11,179 nucleotides of DNA from an uncultured Clostridia bacterium (GCA_937915775.1 CALGGQ010000239.1:1-11179), one strand, 5' to 3'. Counted from the stretch's first letter, positions 1 to 6,925 are shown. The notes: a model not told the origin generated them from the sequence alone. Program-made: numbers and translations.

Positions 1-35
1 CTACACTCTTTCCCTACACGACGCTCTTCCGATCT
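1..35 (+). other. Illumina TruSeq adapter remnant (not genomic)
   Basis: These 35 bases match the 3' end of the Illumina TruSeq universal adapter / read-1 primer, ending in the diagnostic CTCTTCCGATCT at 24-35. The match is from memory but is exact and very characteristic. The T at 35 is the ligation overhang base, so genomic sequence starts at 36. The remnant shows that the contig is untrimmed at this end and that position 1 is a true contig edge. Confidence 0.97.
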
Positions 36-235
36 TAAACCGGCTCCGATACAGCGGGTGTTTCACCGGCTGCCGGTGCTTCAAAGCTCTCTGCAGCAGG
101 TGTCTCCGCAACTGCCGGCTGCTCCGGCTCAACCGGAACGCTTTCCACCTCATGAACCACAGGCGCCTCTTCGACAGGCGGCTGCGGATTCACAGAGTCC
201 GTATTACCGAAAATTTCGTTTAAAAAATCATCCAT
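36..235 (-). CDS. Acidic Pro/Glu/Ala/Val-rich protein, 3' end missing
   Basis: I do not recognise this protein. It starts at the ATG read from 235 downward, behind a good ribosome site (AAAGAAGG at 243-250, 7 nt spacing). About 15 residues (MDDFLNEIFGNTDSV) are followed by a low-complexity segment dense in Pro, Glu, Ala and Val, with 11 prolines and no Lys or Arg. There is no signal peptide or membrane segment, so it looks like a short head on a disordered acidic linker leading to a domain that is not on the contig. The apparent TAA stop at 35-37 cannot be trusted: its last base (35) is the adapter ligation base, and genomic DNA supplies only TA. The true codon could be a stop or Tyr, and the gene probably continues off the contig. 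It lies 75 bp downstream of the sensor kinase on the same strand with no GC-rich terminator between, so cotranscription is plausible. Confidence 0.7.
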
Positions 236-310
236 AGAATAACCTTCTTTCGTTCGTGTTTGCCATAGTTATAATATGCAAATGTTAAACAAACATTAAA
301 TGACATAAAA

Positions 311-1825
311 TTATTTTGCTTTCGGCAGGGTAAAGACGAATTCCGCCTCTGTTCTACTGTCCGAGCGGGCATAGATTCTGCCGCCGAGCATCTCTACCAT
401 TATTTTAACAATATATAGTCCGAGCCCGGCGCCCTTCGCATCAAGGCTGCGGGATTTATCCACCTTATAGAAGCGCTCAAAAATTTTGGACAGCTCGTCG
501 GACTGAATACCCTCTCCGCTGTTTTTGATGGAAACCTGCACCTTTTCACCGAGCTCCGTCACATTGATGTCGATATAACCGTTCTCATTGGTGAACTTCA
601 CCGCATTATCAAACAGGTTATAGATAACCTGATAAATCATATCGGTATCGGCATTGACGCGGTGCGGCTCCAGGTTATCGAGCCCGCGGATTTCAATATG
701 CTTCTTTTCGATTTTCTGCTCAAAGGTCAGCAGAATATGAATAATCTGGTCGGAAATGTTGTAATTCTTCGGCTTCATTTCAAAGTCGCCCGATTCCATC
801 TTGCTCATATTCAGCATCGCAACAACGAGACGGGACAGACGCCGCACCTCATCGGAAACGATTTTCAGATAATAATCCTGCTTATCGCGCGCAATCGTAC
901 CGTCCAGAATTCCGTCAATGAAGCCGGCAATGGAGGTCATCGGCGTTTTCAGCTCGTGCGACACATTGGCAACGAAGGAACGGCGCGAGCTTTCCAGCTT
1001 ATCGAGCGCGTCCGCCATATCGTTAAAGGCGATGCCCAGATCCGCCAGCTCGTCGTCACCGCTCACCTTGACGCGGTAAGAGAAATCGCCGACGGCAAAG
1101 CGTTTGGCGGCAACACTCATCTGCTGCAAGGGGGTAACCATTCGTCTGGTCGTCAGCCAGATGAACAGGAAGGCAAATGCCAGACAGATAACGGCGGTGG
1201 CGATAAAGGTTTTCAGCACCGTCAGCACGATATCCGTCGTGCCCTCGTCGACAGTGGCAAATACTGTTCCGATAATGGCGTTCGAGCCCTCTGTATTACC
1301 CTGCGTATAAACCGGTGCCACTATCGCCGTGCCGACAACATAGCTGCCTCTGCCGTTAATCTCCGTGCGCGTCACGGCGGTGCCGTTTTCATACACGCTC
1401 TGCATCAGAGAATCCTCGACGGTAAACATTTTATGTTCCTCGCACACCATCGAATTGGTATAATACGGCTTCATGCCTGTCTGCTCCTTGCAGATGATGA
1501 CGTTTCCCTCCACATCGCAGACGAAAATATCCGCCTTGATGCAGCTTGAAATCACATCGAGCGATTCCGCAATCTGCACCTTTTGCGTGGAATAAGTGCC
1601 GTTCATATCGTTGACAATCAGCAGGTTTGAGACATTGGCGGCAACGGTTTTGGAGTTCTCGCGCAGCAGGTTTGTCTTTTCGTCAATGGAATAGGAATTG
1701 ACCAGCACCATCAGCGTGGTACCCAGCGCGATAAACGTCACTAAAAAAATGGCGGCGAACACCAGAAAATACCGCGTAAAAATATTAAAATGTTGTGATT
1801 TCAGACGTATTTTTTTCAGTTTCAT
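311..1825 (-). CDS. Membrane sensor histidine kinase (HAMP-HisKA-HATPase_c)
   Basis: A 504-residue sensor kinase that should autophosphorylate on His and pass the phosphate to the response regulator encoded just upstream. Order of parts: TM1 about 17-43; an extracytoplasmic region about 44-203 with a PAS/Cache-like pattern (around 98-112) and three Cys (95, 103, 112); TM2 about 204-225; HAMP about 226-280; HisKA with phospho-acceptor H290 in FVANVSHELKTPMTS; HATPase_c with N-box N403/N407, F-box FERFYKVDKSRS at 449-460 and G2 box KGAGLGLYIV at 464-473. The usual Asp of the G1 box is Asn435 (NSGEGI), a substitution found in some Firmicute kinases. The start is fixed by TM1 and by an upstream in-frame stop at 1832-1834, yet there is no good Shine-Dalgarno. 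The gene is 61 bp behind the regulator, with a strong hairpin between them. The architecture recalls PhoR/WalK/ResE-type kinases; the signal is unknown. Confidence 0.95.
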   Translation of the reverse strand: MKLKKIRLKSQHFNIFTRYFLVFAAIFLVTFIALGTTLMVLVNSYSIDEKTNLLRENSKTVAANVSNLLIVNDMNGTYSTQKVQIAESLDVISSCIKADIFVCDVEGNVIICKEQTGMKPYYTNSMVCEEHKMFTVEDSLMQSVYENGTAVTRTEINGRGSYVVGTAIVAPVYTQGNTEGSNAIIGTVFATVDEGTTDIVLTVLKTFIATAVICLAFAFLFIWLTTRRMVTPLQQMSVAAKRFAVGDFSYRVKVSGDDELADLGIAFNDMADALDKLESSRRSFVANVSHELKTPMTSIAGFIDGILDGTIARDKQDYYLKIVSDEVRRLSRLVVAMLNMSKMESGDFEMKPKNYNISDQIIHILLTFEQKIEKKHIEIRGLDNLEPHRVNADTDMIYQVIYNLFDNAVKFTNENGYIDINVTELGEKVQVSIKNSGEGIQSDELSKIFERFYKVDKSRSLDAKGAGLGLYIVKIMVEMLGGRIYARSDSRTEAEFVFTLPKAK

Positions 1826-1847
1826 TTTATACTATTTGTAATGAGAA

Positions 1848-1876
1848 AGGCGGGAGGGAATGTTCCCTCCCTGCTT
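1848..1876 (-). terminator. Intercistronic hairpin between regulator and kinase (attenuator-like)
   Basis: GGGAGGGAA (1852-1860) and TTCCCTCCC (1863-1871) are perfect inverted arms separated by TG. A few more pairs outside (1848-1851 with 1873-1876, bulging 1872) extend the stem. Read on the minus strand, the hairpin lies after the regulator stop codon and is followed by GCCTTTCTC, a poor T-tract. It may be a leaky terminator or an mRNA-stabilising or processing structure that keeps kinase levels below regulator levels. The hairpin is seen directly; its role is inference. Confidence 0.6.
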
Positions 1877-1886
1877 CACCTTCGGT

Positions 1887-2579
1887 TTATTCCTTTGTTT
1901 CGAATTTATAGCCGACGCCCCAGACGGTCTTCAGCGTCCATTTGTCCGACACGCCCTCGAGCTTTTCACGCAGGCGCTTAACGTGTACGTCAACGGTTCT
2001 GGAGTCGCCGTAGTAATCAAAGCCCCACACCTCGTCCAGCAGCTGATCGCGCGTGTATACCCTGTTCGGATTGGAGGCGAAATGATAAATCAGCTCCAGC
2101 TCTTTGGGCGGCGTATCCACGGGAACGCCCTTCACCTTCATCTCGTAATTCGTAATATTGATTTCAAGGTTGTCGTAAATCACAACCTTCTTTTCATCCT
2201 CGTTCATCTCCGCCTCGCCCTTAGTGCGGCGCAGCACGGCTTTGATACGCGCCATCACTTCCTTGGCGTCAAACGGCTTCACCACATAGTCATCGGCACC
2301 AAGCTCCAGACCGAGCACCTTGTCAAAGGTTTCACCCTTGGCGGTCAGCATAATAATCGGCACGGAGGACGTCTTGCGGATTTCACGGCAGACCTGCCAG
2401 CCGTCCATCTTCGGCAGCATGATATCCAGCAGCACCAAATCGGGTGATTTGCTCTGGAAGGTTTCCACGGCAGCTGCGCCGTCATTTGCCGTCACGACGG
2501 TGTAACCGTCGTTTTCCAGATAGAGCTTTAACAGCTCGCAGATGTTTAAATCGTCGTCTACAACTAAAATTTTCGCCAT
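1887..2579 (-). CDS. OmpR/PhoB-family response regulator
   Basis: A 230-residue cytoplasmic DNA-binding regulator, the expected partner of the HisKA kinase downstream. The receiver domain (about 1-120) has the acidic pocket D8/D9, phospho-acceptor D52 in LLDIMLPKMDG, T79 in IIMLTAK and the conserved K101 in VVKPFD. After an acidic linker (about 121-130), a winged-helix effector domain (about 133-228) carries the typical PPKELELIYHFASNPNRVYTR and SRTVDVHVKRLREKLE motifs, and ends in the family's VWGVGYKF. Length and layout are full and normal. The start has a clear site, AAGGAG at 2587-2592, 7 nt before the ATG. It begins 32 bp after the DUF815 ATPase stop codon, so the two are probably cotranscribed. 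Its regulon cannot be read from the sequence; PhoP/WalR/ResD-like names would be guesses. Confidence 0.96.
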   Translation of the reverse strand: MAKILVVDDDLNICELLKLYLENDGYTVVTANDGAAAVETFQSKSPDLVLLDIMLPKMDGWQVCREIRKTSSVPIIMLTAKGETFDKVLGLELGADDYVVKPFDAKEVMARIKAVLRRTKGEAEMNEDEKKVVIYDNLEINITNYEMKVKGVPVDTPPKELELIYHFASNPNRVYTRDQLLDEVWGFDYYGDSRTVDVHVKRLREKLEGVSDKWTLKTVWGVGYKFETKE

Positions 2580-2611
2580 AATGTTTCTCCTTTATCTGTT
2601 AATGCAAGTGT

Positions 2612-3832
2612 TTACCAATCAATATGCTGTTTCATACAGCTCTCAACATAGTCGATAAACTGTCTGGCACAGCGTGGGGAACGTCCGCCGCGGCGGCGCG
2701 CCCAGCTTTCAGCAGCGGCGAGCAGCCTTTCCTCGTCAAGGTTTAGCCCTCTGTCCGCAGCGATTTTAGCGGTGATATCATGAAACTCCGCCTTGTCCGG
2801 ATTCGGGAAATAGATGGAAAGACCGAAGCGCTCGGAGAGCGATAGCTCCTCCTGCAGCGTATCGCTGAGGTGAACGTCATTCTGCCTGTCAGCATAGTTT
2901 TCTTTAATCAAATGGCGGCGGTTCGAGGTCGCATAAATCAGCGTATTCGCCTGCCTGCCGGAAAGCGATCCCTCCAGCGCTGCCTTGAGCGCACCGAAGG
3001 AATCCTCGTGTGCATCAAAACTTAAATCATCGATAAAAATGATGAATTTCATCGGGCTTTCTGCCAACTGCTCGCGTATCCGCGTGAGGTCGGGAATATC
3101 GCTTTTGGCGATTTCCAGCATCCGCAGCCCTCGTTCGCGGTATTCATTGAGCAGCGCATGTACCGTTGAGCTTTTGCCGGTGCCGCGGTCGCCGTAAAGC
3201 AACAGATTATTCGCGGGATAGCCACTGAGGAAGGACAGTGTGTTGTCAATTGCCTGCTGCCGCTGCCTCTCATAGCGCTTCAAATCCGTCAAACGAATCG
3301 TGTTCAGGGAAGTAATCGGCTGCAGCGCTCCGTCGCGCCATGTGAACGCTGCATACTGCGCAAACACACCGTAACCGTTTTCACGGTGCCACGCGGCTAA
3401 ATCCTCCAGATGCGCCGTCCAGTTTTCGGTAAGCGGCGGCTCATCTGTTCCCAGCTCCCATTGCGGAAGCGCTTGCAGCACGGCTGCCGTCTCGCCCTCC
3501 GCTAAGGCGATGAGTTCTTCACTCGTCAGCTTTGCCGCAGTCTCCAGCAGTGCCAAATCGCTTTTCACACCGCGCAATACCGCCGATGGAAGCAACGCCG
3601 TTTCGCCCGCAGCCGCTGCTTTGGTAAACAGGTTGTCCGCAGTGAGCACCGCCTGTGTGATACAGCGCCGCAGAGAGCCGTAAGGCGCAGCCAGCCGGAA
3701 CAAAGCGGCATAGGCTCTCACCTGTTCCCCGCCGTCTCCGCAGGCAAACTGCTGCAGCAGCTGCACCGCCTGAGGCGCGTCATACACGCAGAGCCTATCG
3801 GCAATATATTTAAAATGTTTCCTATCGCTCAT
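2612..3832 (-). CDS. DUF815-family AAA+ ATPase
   Basis: A 406-residue soluble protein resembling the DUF815 (PF05673) ATP-binding family, whose cellular role is not established. The N-terminal half (about 1-175) is helical and rich in Ala, Leu and Gln, without a recognised domain. The C-terminal half is an AAA+ core: Walker A GDRGTGKSS (214-222, K220), Walker B FIIFIDDL (263-270, D268/D269), sensor-1-like ATSN (301-304), an arginine-finger-like SERFGL (333-338) and a sensor-2-like RSPRCARQF (384-392). KRYERQRQQAIDNTLSFL (185-202), just before Walker A, is typical of the family. Start choice is supported by GAGGT at 3842-3846, 9 nt before ATG. It is first in the minus-strand cluster, 32 bp before the response regulator, which suggests shared expression. 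Whether it acts in the same pathway is unknown. Confidence 0.9.
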   Translation of the reverse strand: MSDRKHFKYIADRLCVYDAPQAVQLLQQFACGDGGEQVRAYAALFRLAAPYGSLRRCITQAVLTADNLFTKAAAAGETALLPSAVLRGVKSDLALLETAAKLTSEELIALAEGETAAVLQALPQWELGTDEPPLTENWTAHLEDLAAWHRENGYGVFAQYAAFTWRDGALQPITSLNTIRLTDLKRYERQRQQAIDNTLSFLSGYPANNLLLYGDRGTGKSSTVHALLNEYRERGLRMLEIAKSDIPDLTRIREQLAESPMKFIIFIDDLSFDAHEDSFGALKAALEGSLSGRQANTLIYATSNRRHLIKENYADRQNDVHLSDTLQEELSLSERFGLSIYFPNPDKAEFHDITAKIAADRGLNLDEERLLAAAESWARRRGGRSPRCARQFIDYVESCMKQHIDW

Positions 3833-3851
3833 CTTAAATTACCTCATTGTA

Positions 3852-3880
3852 ATTTTACTCTATTTGTTCACATTTTTCAA
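3852..3880 (-). promoter_or_regulatory. Candidate promoter of the DUF815 / two-component operon
   Basis: On the minus strand TTGAAA (3880-3875) and TAAAAT (3857-3852) are 17 bp apart, each one mismatch from the sigma-A consensus. The predicted start of transcription near 3845 would give a leader of only about 13 nt that barely contains the GAGGT ribosome site at 3842-3846. The true promoter may therefore lie further upstream. Confidence 0.4.
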
Positions 3881-3918
3881 TAGCTTTGTAAATGTTTTGT
3901 CATTTTTACAATTCATAC

Positions 3919-3947
3919 TTGCAATACCGCCGTTTCCGTTTTATAAT
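3919..3947 (+). promoter_or_regulatory. Sigma-A promoter of ilvC
   Basis: TTGCAA (3919-3924) and a perfect TATAAT (3942-3947) are separated by 17 bp. Transcription should begin near 3954, giving a leader of about 40 nt. That is too short for a T-box or leader-peptide attenuator, so control of ilvC would have to act at this promoter. Confidence 0.75.
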
Positions 3948-3994
3948 ATTAACATTAAATCAAGATTAGAAATTGTTTTAGGAGGACTTTTGAT

Positions 3995-5011
3995 ATGGCA
4001 GAAGCTAAGATTTTTTACGAATCGGACTGTAATCTCAGTGTACTGGACGGCAAAACCGTTGCGATTATCGGCTTTGGCTCACAGGGCCATGCCCACGCGC
4101 TGAACCTGAAGGAGAGCGGCGTCAACGTTATCGTCGGTCTTTACAAGGGCTCTAAGTCCTGGGAAAAGGTGGAGTCGCTCGGCTTAACCGTGATGACAAC
4201 AGCCGAGGCCGTCAAGGCGGCGGACATCATTATGATTCTCGCACCGGATGAGAAGCAGGCGGGTATTTATAAAAATGATATCGAGCCGAATCTCACCGAG
4301 GGCAAGGCGCTCGCATTTGCACACGGCTTCAATATTCACTTCAAGCAGATTGTGCCGCCGGCTGACGTCGATGTCTTTATGATTGCGCCGAAGGCACCCG
4401 GCCACACCGTACGCTCCGAATACAAGGAGGGTAAAGGCACGCCGTGTCTGGTTGCCGTCTATCAGGACGCCAGCGGTCACTGCCTTGACATTGCGCTTGC
4501 CTACGGCGCCGGTATCGGCGGCGCGCGTGCAGCCATCCTTGAAACCACCTTTAAGTGTGAAACGGAAACCGACCTGTTCGGCGAGCAGGCTGTCCTTTGC
4601 GGCGGCGTTACCGCGCTGATGAAAGCGGGCTTTGAAACGCTGGTAGAGGCCGGCTATGACCCGAGAAACGCTTACTTTGAGTGCATCCACGAGATGAAGC
4701 TCATCGTCGACCTGATTTACAGCGGCGGCTTTTCCAAAATGCGTTATTCTATCTCCAACACGGCGGAATTCGGCGATTACGAAACCGGCAAGCGCCTGAT
4801 TACCGACGAAACCAAGAAGGAGATGAAGAAGGTGCTCGAGGAAATTCAGGACGGCTCCTTCGCCTCCAAGTTCATTACGGAAGCCAACAACGGCTGGGCA
4901 CACTTCCGCGCCAAGAGACAGCTGGAAGCCGAGCATCAGCTTGAAAAGGTGGGCGAAAGCATCCGTGCCATGTATTCCTGGAACGGCGACGATAAGTACG
5001 CAGAAAAGTAA
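3995..5011 (+). CDS. ilvC: Ketol-acid reductoisomerase, class I
   Basis: This enzyme isomerises and reduces 2-acetolactate or 2-aceto-2-hydroxybutyrate to the dihydroxy acids of valine, leucine and isoleucine synthesis, using NAD(P)H and Mg2+ in the cytosol. At 338 residues it is the normal short class I form. The N-terminal Rossmann domain has GFGSQG (26-31) and the cofactor-choice loop GLYKGSKSW (48-56). H110 in AHGFNIHF and K133 in APKAPGH are conserved active-site residues. The C-terminal knotted domain supplies metal and substrate ligands D193 and E197 (ETDLFGEQ), E229 and E233 (ECIHEMKL), and S254 in YSISNTAE. Start: AGGAGG at 3980-3985, 9 nt upstream. It has its own promoter and terminator, and no other ilv or leu gene is nearby, so here it is a stand-alone unit. 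The loop has Tyr50 where many relatives have Arg. Confidence 0.99.
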   Translation: MAEAKIFYESDCNLSVLDGKTVAIIGFGSQGHAHALNLKESGVNVIVGLYKGSKSWEKVESLGLTVMTTAEAVKAADIIMILAPDEKQAGIYKNDIEPNLTEGKALAFAHGFNIHFKQIVPPADVDVFMIAPKAPGHTVRSEYKEGKGTPCLVAVYQDASGHCLDIALAYGAGIGGARAAILETTFKCETETDLFGEQAVLCGGVTALMKAGFETLVEAGYDPRNAYFECIHEMKLIVDLIYSGGFSKMRYSISNTAEFGDYETGKRLITDETKKEMKKVLEEIQDGSFASKFITEANNGWAHFRAKRQLEAEHQLEKVGESIRAMYSWNGDDKYAEK

Positions 5012-5029
5012 ATTTGTTTGACAGTTTTT

Positions 5030-5061
5030 AAAAAGCGACCGATTTTTTGGCCGCTTTTTTT
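5030..5061 (+). terminator. Intrinsic terminator of ilvC
   Basis: AAAAAGCGACC (5030-5040) pairs with GGCCGCTTTTT (5049-5059) with one A-C mismatch around an 8-nt loop, and the T-run extends to 5061. It begins 18 nt after the ilvC stop codon and ends the transcript before the rny promoter. Confidence 0.9.
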
Positions 5062-5093
5062 GTTAACATTTTGTGACCACCGGGGAGAAATTC

Positions 5094-5125
5094 TTGACAA
5101 GCACAATATATAGGTGTAATATAAT
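5094..5125 (+). promoter_or_regulatory. Promoter of rny
   Basis: A perfect TTGACA at 5094-5099 is followed after 17 bp by TAATAT (5117-5122). A perfect TATAAT overlaps at 5120-5125, but with a 20-bp spacer. Transcription should start near 5130, leaving an untranslated leader of about 165 nt before rny. Confidence 0.75.
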
Positions 5126-5235
5126 AAAGAATTTCTACATTATGGAGAGATATACCATTTTGTAAAGTTCAGAAATTGTTAATTGTTTTGCTTGTATTTG
5201 CATATAGACTGTACCTTTTCTGATGAAATTGAACC

Positions 5236-5260
5236 GGGGACGGACCTGTCATCCGTTCCC
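5236..5260 (+). promoter_or_regulatory. Stable hairpin in the rny leader
   Basis: GGGGACGGA (5236-5244) pairs fully with TCCGTTCCC (5252-5260), including one G-U pair, around a 7-nt loop. There is no T-tract after it, so it is not a terminator. It ends 20 nt before the ribosome site AGGAGG (5281-5286). A role in mRNA stability, translation control or feedback cleavage by RNase Y is possible but is inference only. Confidence 0.55.
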
Positions 5261-5294
5261 TCTTGAAAAATTTAGACAGAAGGAGGTGCTATTG

Positions 5295-6854
5295 ATGATG
5301 GTAAAAATCGGTGTATTTGTTGCTGTAGTCATCGTTGTTCTTATCGTTGCGCTGGCAGTCGGTTTTATCGCCGGCAGCGTTTTCAGAGAAAAGAAAGCGA
5401 TTAAAGATAAAAACTCCGCGATGCAGGAAGCAACCAGAATTATGAACAATGCCTTATCCGAGGCGGAGGCTGCCAAAAAGGCGCAGCTCGTCGAGGCGAA
5501 GGATGAAATTCACAAGCTCCGTTCCGAGGCTGACAAGGAAATACGTGAAAGACGTAATGAAGTGCAGCGCCAGGAAAAGCGACTCACGCAGCGTGAGGAA
5601 TACCTGGATAAGCGGGCGGATTCACTGGAAGCAAAAAATGAAAACCTCAGCAAAAAGCTGAAGGAAGCAGATGAAAAATTACTTGAAATCGATGGCATCA
5701 AGAAAAGTCAGTTTGACATGCTGGAGAGAATTTCCGGTCTCTCACAGGAGGAAGCAAAAAAGCAGTTGATGGAATCCCTCGAATCCGAGCTGGATTTGGA
5801 AAAGAGCAAGCGCATTTTGGAGTATGAACAAATGATTCGCGACCAGAGCGACGTGCTCGCAAGGGAAATCATCGGCACCGCCATTCAGCGCTGCGCCGCT
5901 GACCACACGGCAGAGACAACCGTATCGGTTGTCGCACTCCCGTCGGACGACATTAAGGGACGCATCATCGGCCGTGAGGGACGTAACATCCGCTCGATTG
6001 AGCAAATTACGGGCGTTGAGCTGATTATTGACGATACGCCGGAGGCGATTACCGTCAGCTCCTTTGACCCTGTCCGCAGGGAAATTGCCCGTCTGACGCT
6101 GGAAAAGCTGATTCAGGACGGACGTATTCATCCCACCAGAATTGAAGAAATGTACGAAAAGGCAAAACGCGAGGTCGAGCAGACGATTCGCTCCGAGGGC
6201 GAAAAGGCTGTTATCAGCGCGGATTGCGGAAATGTTCATCCCGAGCTTGTCAAGCTGCTTGGCAGATTGAAATACCGCACCTCCTACGGCCAGAGCGTTC
6301 TCAAGCATTCGCTGGAGGTATCGTACATTGCCGGCTTAATGGCTGCCGAGCTCGGCGCCGACGAAAAGCTGGCGCGCCGTGCCGGCTTGCTGCACGATAT
6401 CGGCAAGGCGCTTGACCACGAAATGGAAGGCAGTCACGTGGCACTCGGCGTGGAATATGCCAGAAAGTACAAAGAAAACGAGGCTGTCGTTCACGCGATT
6501 CAGGCGCACCACGGCGATGTGGAATGCAAGACCGTTGTTGCCGCGCTCGTTCAGGCGGCTGACGCCGTTTCGGCATCGCGTCCCGGTGCCAGACGTGAAA
6601 ATGTGGAGAACTACATCAAACGTCTGCAGCAGCTCGAGGAAATTTCCACGAGCTTTCACGGCGTGGAAAAGGCTTACGCCATTCAGGCAGGCAGAGAAAT
6701 CCGCGTGATGGTGAAGCCCGATGTCATCAACGACCAGAAGATGCCGCTCATTGCCCGCCAGATTGCCAAGAAAATTGAAGAGGATATGGAATATCCCGGT
6801 CAGATTAAAGTCAACATCATCCGCGAGAGCAGAGCCGTTGACGTGGCAAAATAA
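5295..6854 (+). CDS. rny: Ribonuclease Y
   Basis: This membrane-anchored endoribonuclease starts bulk mRNA decay and processing in Firmicutes. At 519 residues it matches the usual length of about 520. Order of parts: an N-terminal membrane helix (about 4-30), a long charged coiled coil (about 32-200), a KH RNA-binding domain with GREG (226-229) in IKGRIIGREGRNIRSIEQITG, and an HD catalytic domain. The HD domain has H338, the metal-binding H367-D368 pair in GLLHDIGK, H405/H406 in AHHGD, D423 and the signature SASRPGARRE (426-435). The C-terminal domain (about 440-519) is intact. The start at 5295 (Met-Met) is chosen because AGGAGG at 5281-5286 lies 8 nt upstream. The frame stays open back to an ATG at 5223, but that site has no ribosome site and its 24 extra residues precede the membrane anchor. 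The gene has its own promoter and terminator. Confidence 0.98.
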   Translation: MMVKIGVFVAVVIVVLIVALAVGFIAGSVFREKKAIKDKNSAMQEATRIMNNALSEAEAAKKAQLVEAKDEIHKLRSEADKEIRERRNEVQRQEKRLTQREEYLDKRADSLEAKNENLSKKLKEADEKLLEIDGIKKSQFDMLERISGLSQEEAKKQLMESLESELDLEKSKRILEYEQMIRDQSDVLAREIIGTAIQRCAADHTAETTVSVVALPSDDIKGRIIGREGRNIRSIEQITGVELIIDDTPEAITVSSFDPVRREIARLTLEKLIQDGRIHPTRIEEMYEKAKREVEQTIRSEGEKAVISADCGNVHPELVKLLGRLKYRTSYGQSVLKHSLEVSYIAGLMAAELGADEKLARRAGLLHDIGKALDHEMEGSHVALGVEYARKYKENEAVVHAIQAHHGDVECKTVVAALVQAADAVSASRPGARRENVENYIKRLQQLEEISTSFHGVEKAYAIQAGREIRVMVKPDVINDQKMPLIARQIAKKIEEDMEYPGQIKVNIIRESRAVDVAK

Positions 6855-6862
6855 GAATAAAC

Positions 6863-6892
6863 AGGACAGGAGTTAAGCTCCTGTTCTTTTTA
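6863..6892 (+). terminator. Intrinsic terminator of rny
   Basis: AGGACAGGAG (6863-6872) pairs with CTCCTGTTCT (6878-6887), ten pairs including one G-U, around a TTAAG loop. The T-run follows at 6886-6891. The structure begins 8 nt after the rny stop codon and directly borders the palindromic element that starts at 6896. Confidence 0.9.
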
Positions 6893-6895
6893 TGT

Positions 6896-6925
6896 TATCT
6901 CGACAAATTAGAATTTGTCGAGATA
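6896..6925. repeat. Perfect 30-bp palindrome
   Basis: TATCTCGACAAATT (6896-6909) and its exact reverse complement (6912-6925) flank a central AG. It starts 4 bp after the T-run of the rny terminator. As RNA it forms a long hairpin; as DNA it could be an inverted-repeat end of the composite element or a site for a dimeric protein. Confidence 0.9.

Noticed and set aside
227..265. Minus-strand 12-codon ORF overlapping the start of the Pro/Glu-rich gene (possible leader peptide)
   Set aside because: It has no ribosome site, and its overlap with the gene start at 235 is easily explained by chance.
662..1549. Plus-strand ORF (295 codons) opposite the sensor kinase
   Set aside because: It is a shadow of the well-supported kinase frame, with a composition rich in His, Arg and Asn and no domain.
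1860..2447. Plus-strand ORF (195 codons) opposite the response regulator
   Set aside because: The minus-strand frame has every receiver and winged-helix motif; this one has none.
3954..3994. T-box or attenuator before ilvC
   Set aside because: The predicted leader is only about 40 nt, with no stem-loops or T-box consensus.
4184..4936. Minus-strand ORF (250 codons) opposite ilvC
   Set aside because: It is antisense to a complete reductoisomerase gene and carries no recognisable motif.
5223..5294. N-terminal extension of RNase Y
   Set aside because: There is no ribosome site before 5223, the extra residues precede the membrane anchor, and the start at 5295 gives the normal family length.
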